Assembly: GCA_029861955.1 (NCBI GenBank)
Contig: JAOTYK010000006.1
Span: 62,001 to 126,000, forward strand
Reading direction: 5' to 3'
DNA: 64,000 bases
DNA from: Acidobacteriota bacterium
GTDB taxonomy: Bacteria > Acidobacteriota > Polarisedimenticolia > Polarisedimenticolales > Polarisedimenticolaceae
In this document: positions 44,466 to 52,006 of the stretch, in pieces
Layout of the letters: the number at the start of each line of letters is the position of its first letter
Position numbering within the stretch: position 1 is the first letter of the stretch
Notes under the pieces: generated by a model
The model's database searches: none
What the model saw: the letters and a program-made list of their open reading frames with translations, nothing else
What the model was told of the DNA's origin: nothing
Translations under genes and position numbers: made by a program

Positions 44466-45272
44466 GTGTCAGACGTCGCGACCTATCCGGTGTTCCCGCA
44501 CGCACTACCAGGCACGGTCTCCGAGACCAAGCACTTCGAGGTGCGGTTCGCCAACACCGAAGAAGAGCTTCACCTCGTCCAGCAACTTCGCTTCGAGATT
44601 TTCAATGTGGAGCTCGGCGAGGGACTCGACTCCTCGTTTGAAACGGGACGCGATGCCGACCGATTTGACGTGGTCAATCATCATCTGATCGTGGTCGATA
44701 AGCGGGACGATCGGATCATCGGCACCTATCGAATGCAGACCGATGAGATGGCGCGCGAATACGAAGGTTACTACTCTTCCGGAGAGTTCGACCTCGGTGG
44801 CCTTCCCGACGAGGTTCGGACCCGATCGATAGAGATCGGTCGAGCCGCGGTCCATATCGACTATCGAAATCGCCAGGTCCTGTTTCTGCTCTGGAAAGGA
44901 CTGGCAGCGTACATGCTGCACAACGACAAGAGTTCGCTGTTTGGCTGTTGTTCCCTGACAAGCCAGGAGCCGTCTGAGGGTTATCGGGTCATGCAGTACC
45001 TGGAACAGAACGGTTTCGTTCACGACGCCTATCGTGTAGATCCACAATCCGGCTGGGAGTGCTACGGCTCGGACTTCACGGTTAGCGAGACGTGGTCGGA
45101 CCGTGCCGTCGATCTTCCCAAGCTATTCAGACTCTACCTCCGTTACGGGGCCAAGGTCTGCGGACCGCCGGCTCTGGACCGGGAGTTCAAGACCATCGAC
45201 TATCTCGTTCTGTTGTCCACCGACGATATCGACGACGACACCAGAAGGATGTATTTCCAACACGATTCGTGA
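44466..45272 (+). CDS. olsB: OlsB-like N-acyltransferase (lyso-ornithine lipid synthesis)
   Basis: 268 residues of GNAT/OlsB type: 'FEVRFANTEEELHLVQQLRFEIFNVE', 'HHLIVVDKRDDRIIGTYRM', 'SEFDLGGLP', 'SIEIGRAAVHIDYRNRQVLFLLWKG', 'LFGCCSLTS' and 'YLRYGAKVCGPPALDREFKTIDYLVLL'. This follows the order of Sinorhizobium OlsB. The enzyme transfers a 3-hydroxyacyl chain from acyl-ACP to the alpha-amine of ornithine. Related acyltransferases make other N-acyl amino acids, so ornithine as acceptor is likely, not proven. GTG 44466 has AAGGAG 9 nt upstream. The stop overlaps the olsA start (GTGA), making the classic olsB-olsA pair. Confidence 0.83.
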   Translation: MSDVATYPVFPHALPGTVSETKHFEVRFANTEEELHLVQQLRFEIFNVELGEGLDSSFETGRDADRFDVVNHHLIVVDKRDDRIIGTYRMQTDEMAREYEGYYSSGEFDLGGLPDEVRTRSIEIGRAAVHIDYRNRQVLFLLWKGLAAYMLHNDKSSLFGCCSLTSQEPSEGYRVMQYLEQNGFVHDAYRVDPQSGWECYGSDFTVSETWSDRAVDLPKLFRLYLRYGAKVCGPPALDREFKTIDYLVLLSTDDIDDDTRRMYFQHDS

Positions 45273-46045
45273 CGTTCCTTCGTGCATCCATTCGTGGGGT
45301 TCTTCTGGCAGTCAGTATCGGACTGCTGCTCGTGCCGTTGTTCGGGATTCGGATCGTGGCCTGGATGGTCCCCGGGGCCGGGCGGTCCGCCCGCATCCGT
45401 GACCGAGCTTCGACCTTCGCCTTCCGCCAGTGGGCTCGTGTCGCCTGCTGGGTGATCGGCGTGCGGCCGAAGCTCCGCGGTACTCCACCTGCACCTCCGT
45501 TTTTCCTTGTTTCCAACCACCTCGGCTACCTCGATATCGTCGTCATGGCCTCCCTGGCTCCATGCGTGTTCGTCTCCAAGGCCGACGTGCGAAACTGGCC
45601 GATCATCGGAAGATTGTGCGCCGCCGTGGGGACCATCTTCCTGGACAGGGAGCAAAAACGGGATCTTCCGCGAACCATGGGTAGAATTGAGGCGGTTTTG
45701 GGAAGCGGTCGGGGTGTGGTGTTGTTTCCGGAAGGGACAAGCACGAAGGGGGACGAGGTGGTACGCTTCCGCCCGTCATTATTGGAGTTACCGGCCCGGA
45801 GTGGTCGCGGAGTACACTACGCTGCCCTTCGCTATCAGACCCGTTTTGGTTCGCCGCCGGCGTCCACGACAGTTTGCTGGTGGGGAGATGCACCCTTCTT
45901 CCCTCACTTGTGGGGGATGCTGGCCGTGCGGTCGATCGATGCCGAGGTGGTCTTCGCTGCGGAACCGATTGAGCATACGGACCGTAAAGCCTTGGCGAGA
46001 GCTCTCCGCAACGCGGTGGCGGAGTCATTCGAACCCGTGGTCTGA
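45269..46045 (+). CDS. olsA: OlsA-like lysophospholipid-type O-acyltransferase (PlsC family)
   Basis: 258 residues starting at GTG 45269 inside the olsB stop. An N-terminal hydrophobic helix anchors it to the inner membrane. The catalytic H-x4-D is 'NHLGYLD', followed by the glycerol-phosphate-type motif 'GTIFLDREQKRDLPR' and motif III 'LFPEGTSTKG'. Placed after olsB, it should O-acylate the 3-hydroxy group of lyso-ornithine lipid to give ornithine lipid, a phosphorus-free membrane lipid. A generic 1-acyl-glycerol-3-phosphate acyltransferase activity cannot be excluded. It is followed after 18 nt by the DinB-like gene. Confidence 0.82.
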   Translation: MTFLRASIRGVLLAVSIGLLLVPLFGIRIVAWMVPGAGRSARIRDRASTFAFRQWARVACWVIGVRPKLRGTPPAPPFFLVSNHLGYLDIVVMASLAPCVFVSKADVRNWPIIGRLCAAVGTIFLDREQKRDLPRTMGRIEAVLGSGRGVVLFPEGTSTKGDEVVRFRPSLLELPARSGRGVHYAALRYQTRFGSPPASTTVCWWGDAPFFPHLWGMLAVRSIDAEVVFAAEPIEHTDRKALARALRNAVAESFEPVV

Positions 46046-46063
46046 GGGAAAGGAAAGAGGACG

Positions 46064-46609
46064 ATGAGGTTGATCGATCATCCCGCTGAAGAAAACATCC
46101 GCTGCCTGAGGCAGGGGGCGACCTTTATCGAGCAGCTCGACGACCCAATGTTCACCGAGCAACCCGACACGTTCTTCCGAGGTGGTGTCGGGGGGCAGTT
46201 TCGGCACTGTATCGATTTCTACGCGTGTCTTGTGCGAGACATGGACGGCGGCCGGATCAACTACGCCAAACGCGAGCGAGACCCCCGAGTCGAGACCGAC
46301 CGGGCGGTTGCCGCCGATTGCATGCGTCAACTCGCCGATAAATTGGAGACAATCCATCAGGACATGGCTCGCAAGAGCCTTGAAGTACTATCGGACTCCC
46401 ATTCCGCAGACGCGCTGGACGCAGACTGGAGCGGTTCGACGCTTCAGCGCGAACTCCAGTTCCTTGCAAGTCACACGATCCATCACTTCGCGCTGATCGT
46501 GTCGATCCTGGTTCGACTTGGCTGGAAGCCCACAGCGGAGTTCTCAGAGTTCGGTATCGCGCCGTCGACGCTGAGCCACTGGCAGTCCACGGACAGAGCT
46601 GCCGGTTAG
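46064..46609 (+). CDS. DinB-like four-helix metal-binding protein
   Basis: 181 residues, all helical. Possible metal His residues lie in 'GQFRHCIDFY' and 'LASHTIHHFALIVSIL', the spacing seen in DinB/YfiT-like proteins. Members include thiol-dependent S-transferases (bacillithiol, mycothiol) and proteins of unknown activity. ATG 46064 has AAGGAAAGAGG upstream. It is the third gene of the olsBA run and is followed by the fusion protein after about 25 nt. Whether it participates in lipid metabolism is unknown. Its H-x3-H spacing differs slightly from canonical DinB. Confidence 0.7.
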   Translation: MRLIDHPAEENIRCLRQGATFIEQLDDPMFTEQPDTFFRGGVGGQFRHCIDFYACLVRDMDGGRINYAKRERDPRVETDRAVAADCMRQLADKLETIHQDMARKSLEVLSDSHSADALDADWSGSTLQRELQFLASHTIHHFALIVSILVRLGWKPTAEFSEFGIAPSTLSHWQSTDRAAG

Positions 46610-46633
46610 CCCGCACCGCGCCAGCAGTTGTCT

Positions 46634-49246
46634 ATGGCAGACAGGAAACGGGATTGGGGCGTTTGGCTCCTGGCGCTCTACCTCGTAACGCTCGGAATCT
46701 CTCACGGCGTTCGTCGGATACACCGTGCTCCGTTCGAGCCTCGCGCGGAATCCCGACAGATCGACGTTCAGACGGTCGCCGGCGATGAGCGATCGGCCGG
46801 GGAGACCCGGTTGGTCTACACCGATCGAGGGCCGAGGGATGACCCCTCGGCACCGGTCATCGTCATGCTCCACGGTAGCCCGGGTTCAAAGGAGGTCTTC
46901 GACGGCGTCACACCGTTGCTGACCGAGACGCATCGTATCCTGGCCGTCGATCTTCCGGGGTTCGGAGAGTCCGCCGCATGGGTGCCCGACTATTCCATCG
47001 CCGCCCACGCCGAATACGTCGGGCAACTCCTCGACCGGTTGGATATCCCCCGAGCCCATCTGGTCGGGTTCAGCATGGGGGGTGGAGTCGCTCTCGAATT
47101 CTACGACGAACGTCCCAGGCAAGTAGAGTCTCTTGTCCTGATCTCCGCGATCGGTGTGCAGGAGCTGGAGTTGTTTGGGCGCTACGACCTTAATCACGCG
47201 GTTCACGGTGCCCAGCTGTCGGCGATCTGGATGGCCCAGGAAGGCCTGCCCCACATGGGTCTCCTCGACGGCGTCTTTCTTGGCAGACCCTACGCTCGAA
47301 ATTTCTACGATACCGATCAGCGTCCGCTTCGCGAAATCCTCGAACGCTTCGAGCCCCCGCTTCTGGTGCTGCACGGCCGGAACGACTTCCTGGTCCTGCC
47401 GGAAGCTGCGGAAGAGCACCACCGGATCGTTCCGCAGAGCGAGTTGGTGATGACCGACTCGGATCACTTCATGGTTTTCAGAGAGCCTGCGGAGACTGCC
47501 GGGGAGCTCCGGCGGTGGTTCGATCGAGTCGCCATCGGAGAAGCACCCCACCGTGCCGACGCTACGGCTTCCCGTCTCGCCGCCGCAGCCAGACCGTGGG
47601 ATCCCGCATCGGCTCCACCCTTCATCGGTGCCGCTCTGCTGATCGCGCTCTCGTTGATCGTGCTTGCGACGTTTGTTCAGGAAGATCTTGCATGTATCGC
47701 GACGGGACTGATGATCGCGCAGGGTCGGGTCGGTTGGCTGGCCGGTGGCCTCGCGTGTTTCCTGGGCATCTTTCTGGGCGATCTACTGCTCTTCTTCGCG
47801 GGGCGCTGGTTGGGTCGCGCGGCTGTTCGGCGGGCACCCCTGCGGTGGTTCATTCGCGACGAGCAGATCGACATCTCGTCCAGGTGGTTCGAGTTGAAGG
47901 GCCCGATGGTGATCTTCGTGAGCCGGTTCATCCCAGGGACTCGGCTTCCGACCTATTTCACCGCCGGCGTCCTGAAGACACGCTTCCTCTGGTTCGCGAC
48001 CTACTTCTTCATGGCGGTCGCCATCTGGACACCCCTGCTGGTCTTCTGCGCCGTGCTGCTCGGTGAGCGGGCGATGTTCTGGTTCGAAGGGCTTCGGCGC
48101 TGGCTCCTCCCGGGTACCGCTTTGCTGGGGCTCTGGATGTTCATCGTCGTTCGGGTCGTTGTCCCACTCTTCAGCTGGCGGGGACGCCGGATGTGGCGGG
48201 GGAGATGGTTGCGTTGGACGCATTGGGAGTTCTGGCCACCGTGGCTGTTCTACCCGCCCGTGATCCTGTATCTCGTTTACCTCGGCGTGCGTTACCGCGG
48301 TCCGTTGCTCTTCACATCGACCAACCCGGCGATGCCGGCATCGGGGTTCGTGGCCGAGTCAAAATGGCAAATCCTGCAAGGGCTTTCCGACGCCGGCGCG
48401 TCCATCGCGAAGACCGGCTGGATTCCCGCCGGTGGCGAGGCCCACGAGCGATCGGCCATCGTCGCCACGTTCATGCAAGCGAACTCGCTGGACTATCCCG
48501 TCATCCTCAAACCGGACGCGGGGCAACGGGGATCGGGTGTCGCCGTGATCCGATCGGACGACGAAGTCCAGTCGTACTTCGAGACGATGACCTCCGCGGC
48601 GCTGGTGCAGGAGTTCATCGAAGGCCACGAATTCGGTGTCTTCTACTATCGCCGCCCGGGAGACGAGACCGGACAGATCTTCTCGATCACCGACAAGACG
48701 ATCCCGGAAGTCATCGGCGATGGTGTCCATACCGTCGAGCAGTTGATCCTCCGGGATTCGCGGGCCGTTGCCCTCGCCGATCGTTATCTTGCCGCGCAGG
48801 CGAAACGCCTGTCGCAGGTTCTCCACGATGGCGAACGGTTGCCGTTGGTCCAACTGGGGACCCATTGCCGCGGCGCAATCTTCCGTGACGGCCGCTCGTT
48901 GGGAGGGGAAGAACTCACGAGAGAGATCGATCGCATCAGCAAGACCTACGACGGGTTCTACTTCGGACGCTACGATGTGATCGTCCCCGACGCCGCCGCG
49001 CTCTCCTCCGGTACCGGCATCCGCGTGATCGAGCTGAACGGTGTGACGTCCGAGGCAACCCACATCTACGACCCTCGTATATCGGTCTTCGAGGCGTGGC
49101 GGACGCTGTTCGAGCAGTGGCGCCTCGCGTTTGAGATCGGGGCCGCGAATCGGGAAGCGGGGGTCAAGCCTGCATCGATCGGTCAGCTGATCCGCCTGGC
49201 GCTCGACTACCGCGCTCACTCCCGGAGCCATTCGGGGGTCAACTGA
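46634..49246 (+). CDS. Three-domain fusion: alpha/beta hydrolase - DedA/VTT membrane domain - ATP-grasp ligase
   Basis: 870 residues from ATG 46634 (an in-frame TTG lies six bases upstream; the ribosome site is weak). After a signal anchor (about 10-28) comes an alpha/beta hydrolase (about 60-300) with Ser147 in 'GFSMGGG', Asp in 'LHGRNDF' and His in 'DSDHFMVF', a full triad. Next is a DedA/VTT domain (about 335-500) with re-entrant motif 'SRFIPGTRLPTY' (430-441), the lipid-scramblase family signature. Then an ATP-grasp domain (about 585-830) has Lys626 in 'LKPDAGQRGSG', 'VQEFIEGHEFGVFY' and metal-site 'ELNG' (800-803). All three look active. The domain order implies a periplasmic hydrolase, a membrane transporter and a cytosolic ligase in one chain. 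The olsBA neighbours suggest remodelling or flipping of aminolipids. Confidence 0.9.
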   Translation: MADRKRDWGVWLLALYLVTLGISHGVRRIHRAPFEPRAESRQIDVQTVAGDERSAGETRLVYTDRGPRDDPSAPVIVMLHGSPGSKEVFDGVTPLLTETHRILAVDLPGFGESAAWVPDYSIAAHAEYVGQLLDRLDIPRAHLVGFSMGGGVALEFYDERPRQVESLVLISAIGVQELELFGRYDLNHAVHGAQLSAIWMAQEGLPHMGLLDGVFLGRPYARNFYDTDQRPLREILERFEPPLLVLHGRNDFLVLPEAAEEHHRIVPQSELVMTDSDHFMVFREPAETAGELRRWFDRVAIGEAPHRADATASRLAAAARPWDPASAPPFIGAALLIALSLIVLATFVQEDLACIATGLMIAQGRVGWLAGGLACFLGIFLGDLLLFFAGRWLGRAAVRRAPLRWFIRDEQIDISSRWFELKGPMVIFVSRFIPGTRLPTYFTAGVLKTRFLWFATYFFMAVAIWTPLLVFCAVLLGERAMFWFEGLRRWLLPGTALLGLWMFIVVRVVVPLFSWRGRRMWRGRWLRWTHWEFWPPWLFYPPVILYLVYLGVRYRGPLLFTSTNPAMPASGFVAESKWQILQGLSDAGASIAKTGWIPAGGEAHERSAIVATFMQANSLDYPVILKPDAGQRGSGVAVIRSDDEVQSYFETMTSAALVQEFIEGHEFGVFYYRRPGDETGQIFSITDKTIPEVIGDGVHTVEQLILRDSRAVALADRYLAAQAKRLSQVLHDGERLPLVQLGTHCRGAIFRDGRSLGGEELTREIDRISKTYDGFYFGRYDVIVPDAAALSSGTGIRVIELNGVTSEATHIYDPRISVFEAWRTLFEQWRLAFEIGAANREAGVKPASIGQLIRLALDYRAHSRSHSGVN

Positions 49247-49306
49247 CCGACGCTGACTTGATGAGTTCGGGTTGCACAATCGATTGAGCGAGGGCAAAGT
49301 ATCCAG

Positions 49307-50629
49307 ATGAGACGGCACGGTGTGACCAGTTCGTTATTCCTACTCTTCCTCTCGGCAGCGATCACGGTCGGCGTGCAGGGGGCGGAACCGCCACGGCGTG
49401 GCAAACTTACGCTGAAGGATCCCGGCAGCCTCCGAAATTCCGGGCCGGGTTCCAAACAGATCCCGCCGCCGGACAATCTGCTCGATCCGCCTGCCGATGC
49501 GAAGCAATCGTCGGAGCGCGTGAGGTACGTCCACGCCGTGCATGGAGACGGAGACCGATCCATCGGCCCCAACGATCGTATCTGGCTGAAGTACAGCGCC
49601 TGGACACCTGACGGAACGACGTTGGGGACGACCGACGGGCGCGCCCATGGGCGTCGTCTCGACGTTCACAGTCTCATGAGCGGACTCTCGGCTCTCGTCC
49701 AGCGTTGTCGCGTCGGCGACAAGGTTCAGGCCTGGCTGCCGGCATCGGCGACGGCGATGCGCAACACCATGGCACTCGACGTGCCGGTGATGATTGAGTT
49801 CGAGATCGAGCACGCCCGTTTCGCCCCTCCGTCCCCGGAACCGCTTCGTATGCCGCGCCGCAAGAGCAAGCACGGCGTTCAGCAGTCCGAGACCGGGCTG
49901 TCATGGCTGGTTGTCGAGCGCCCCGACGACGGCGTGTCGCCTCAGGGCGACGACATGGTCCTGGCCGATTTCGCCGTTTGGAATCGAGATGGGGTTTTAC
50001 TCGATAGCACCGTGCTGGACGGTAAGGCGGCTAATTTCGAGATCGACGCCACAGTTCCCGTGTTCGCAGAGAGCTTCGCCACCATGGTTCCCGGCGAGCG
50101 GCGAACTCTCTGGGCACCCAAGGAACTGGCGGGTGAGTTTCAGAGTATCGGAATCCACAGTCAGGGGGACCTGATCATCGATGTCATCATGATTCAGGTC
50201 ATGTCCCGTCCGGATGTTCCCGTCGACGTTTTCATGGCTCCGACTCAGTCCGCGGAGTCACCGCTCGGTGTTCCGTATCGGATCCTGGCCGACGGACACG
50301 GGACCCGTCATCCACGAAAGGGTGATCGAGTTGAGATCATCTATGCGGGATGGACAAGTGACGGGACCATGTTCGACTCGTCGTACAGCCACGGCCGGGC
50401 CGGTGTCTTCAAATTGGGGCAGCAGACGCCCATTGGCTGGAACGACGTCGTCTTTCGGATGGTTGAGGGTGAGAAGCGACGGATGTGGATCCCCGAGGCA
50501 CTGGCGTACGCGGGAGCTGAGGGTCGGCCCGAGGGAAACCTGGTCTTCGACGTAGAGTTGATACGGATCCTCGAAGACGACGATCCCGGTGTCGAGGTCG
50601 AAGATGGCCCCGAGTCTCGTCGACGCTAG
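49307..50629 (+). CDS. Exported protein with three tandem FKBP-type peptidyl-prolyl isomerase domains
   Basis: 440 residues with a signal peptide (cleaved near 'GVQGAE') and a Pro-rich linker. Three FKBP folds follow, at about 85-170, 205-300 and 325-425. The third is the most canonical ('KGDRVEIIYAGWTSDGTMFDSSY' with the Tyr/Phe/Asp pocket, and 'IGWNDVVFRMVEGEKRRMWIPEALAYA'). The first keeps 'IWLKYSAWTPDGTTLGTT' but loses the Asp. The second is the most diverged. It is probably a periplasmic folding factor or chaperone in which at least domain 3 is catalytic. It begins 60 nt after the fusion gene. The stop shares CTAG with convergent sixA. Confidence 0.85.
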   Translation: MRRHGVTSSLFLLFLSAAITVGVQGAEPPRRGKLTLKDPGSLRNSGPGSKQIPPPDNLLDPPADAKQSSERVRYVHAVHGDGDRSIGPNDRIWLKYSAWTPDGTTLGTTDGRAHGRRLDVHSLMSGLSALVQRCRVGDKVQAWLPASATAMRNTMALDVPVMIEFEIEHARFAPPSPEPLRMPRRKSKHGVQQSETGLSWLVVERPDDGVSPQGDDMVLADFAVWNRDGVLLDSTVLDGKAANFEIDATVPVFAESFATMVPGERRTLWAPKELAGEFQSIGIHSQGDLIIDVIMIQVMSRPDVPVDVFMAPTQSAESPLGVPYRILADGHGTRHPRKGDRVEIIYAGWTSDGTMFDSSYSHGRAGVFKLGQQTPIGWNDVVFRMVEGEKRRMWIPEALAYAGAEGRPEGNLVFDVELIRILEDDDPGVEVEDGPESRRR

Positions 50630-51114
50630 CTGCGTTCGGGGCGAAGGACCTTTGCTTCGACCGTCACGTCGGGGTGGAACACTGACGTCCAGTCCGATAT
50701 TTCGAGGCCCGCGATGACCGTGGTTGCGGTCTCGTAGGCAACACGACGACCACCGATCATCGAGGCCAGCATCCCCATCGATGGGTGATGTCCGACACAG
50801 ATGACCGTGGCGACGTCGGTCGGCAGGGTCTGTAGGCGATCCGTCCAGGTTGACGGGCCACCGACGTAGAAACAGCGATCACATTCGACGACGGCAGGAC
50901 GCCCGGCGACCGAGAATACGTCGTCGGCGGTTTCCGAGGTCCGAGTGGCGCCAGAGACCAGCCCAAGATCGAACGAGACGCCGAGGTGGGCCAACTGCCG
51001 TCCGATATCTCTGGCCTGACGATGTCCCCGTGAACTCAGTGGGCGCCACTCGTCGTCGCCACCCGGGCCGTTCGCCTCGGCATCCCCATGTCGCATCAAG
51101 ATTACGGTTTTCAT
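50626..51114 (-). CDS. SixA-like phosphohistidine phosphatase
   Basis: 162 residues, histidine-phosphatase fold. The nucleophile His is in 'LMRHGDAEANG', with 'SSRGHRQARDIGRQL', 'GLVSGATRTSETADDV' and a second His in 'VICVGHHPSMGML'. E. coli SixA dephosphorylates phosphohistidine on PtsN-chain or HPt proteins. Short SixA-type proteins in other phyla may act on other phosphoproteins. ATG 51114 with GGAGACG 3-8 nt upstream is preferred to a longer frame. It is divergent from the ApaH-like gene and convergent with the FKBP gene. Confidence 0.88.
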   Translation of the reverse strand: MKTVILMRHGDAEANGPGGDDEWRPLSSRGHRQARDIGRQLAHLGVSFDLGLVSGATRTSETADDVFSVAGRPAVVECDRCFYVGGPSTWTDRLQTLPTDVATVICVGHHPSMGMLASMIGGRRVAYETATTVIAGLEISDWTSVFHPDVTVEAKVLRPERS

Positions 51115-51184
51115 CACGTCTCCGTTTCGATCCATTGTAAGTTGGAAGCGATCCAGATTCACTGACCGTTCCGTGGAGAGTCCG

Positions 51185-51922
51185 ATGCGTTGGGTGGTGG
51201 GAGACATTCAGGGTTGTGCTCGCGAACTCGAGCAGCTCCTGAAGGAGATTCGATTCGACCCGGCCAGAGACGAGCTGTGGGCGGCAGGAGATATTGTCAA
51301 CCGTGGACCCGATTCGCTCCAGGCGTTGCGCCTGTGGAATGACCTGGGTGGACGCGGAGTGCTTGGCAATCACGATGTGTATGCGTTGCGCGCCCACGCC
51401 GGTTCGATTCCGAGAAAACCTGACACCCTCGAGGACGTGTTCGGTTCGCCCGATTGCGACGCTCTTCTGGCGGGCTTGAGACGTTTGCCGTTGCTCGTCC
51501 ACCTTCCCGCCGAGAATCTCCATAATTCCGTCTGGCTCGTCCACGGGGGGATCGCGCCGATGTGGTTCGATCTAGAGGCTGTGGCTCGGCGTATCAACGG
51601 AGAAGAGTCGCCGGATCAGGCACATGACGACGCGTGGTTGTCGTCCAACGACACGGCGCTCGCGACGCGTCTCCGATGCTGCGACGCGGCAGGAAACCAG
51701 GTCCGCTTCACCGGATTCCCCGAAGACTGCCCCGAGGGCTTCCGCCCCTGGGATCAGTTCTATCGCGGCTCCACACTCGTCGTTCACGGGCACTGGGCTC
51801 GCCGAGGTTTTTACCGCACGGCTCGCACCCTCGGACTCGACGACGGCTGCGTCTACGGCGGAACGCTGACGGCCTGGTGTCAGGACGAGGATCGCATCGT
51901 TCAGGTGGCCGCCGCCACGTAA
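51185..51922 (+). CDS. apaH: Symmetrical bis(5'-nucleosyl)-tetraphosphatase, ApaH-like
   Basis: 245 residues of calcineurin-like metallophosphatase with the PPP-type motifs 'VVGDIQGC', 'AAGDIVNRGPDS', 'LGNHDV' and the late His in 'LVVHGHWARRG'. The fold and 'GDIQGCxxEL' are those of ApaH, which splits Ap4A and also removes Np4 caps from RNA. An apaH symbol is used because the full motif set and length fit. Start at ATG 51185 with GGAGAG 5 nt upstream; a GTG 12 nt earlier is in frame. It stands alone. Confidence 0.9.
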   Translation: MRWVVGDIQGCARELEQLLKEIRFDPARDELWAAGDIVNRGPDSLQALRLWNDLGGRGVLGNHDVYALRAHAGSIPRKPDTLEDVFGSPDCDALLAGLRRLPLLVHLPAENLHNSVWLVHGGIAPMWFDLEAVARRINGEESPDQAHDDAWLSSNDTALATRLRCCDAAGNQVRFTGFPEDCPEGFRPWDQFYRGSTLVVHGHWARRGFYRTARTLGLDDGCVYGGTLTAWCQDEDRIVQVAAAT

Positions 51923-52006
51923 AGTCGGGAACGACCGCAAACTGGCCTCGCCCTCAAGCGCAACCTATGTTTGGCCCGGTCCGACTAGTGACCCGGAGGC
52001 CTGACC

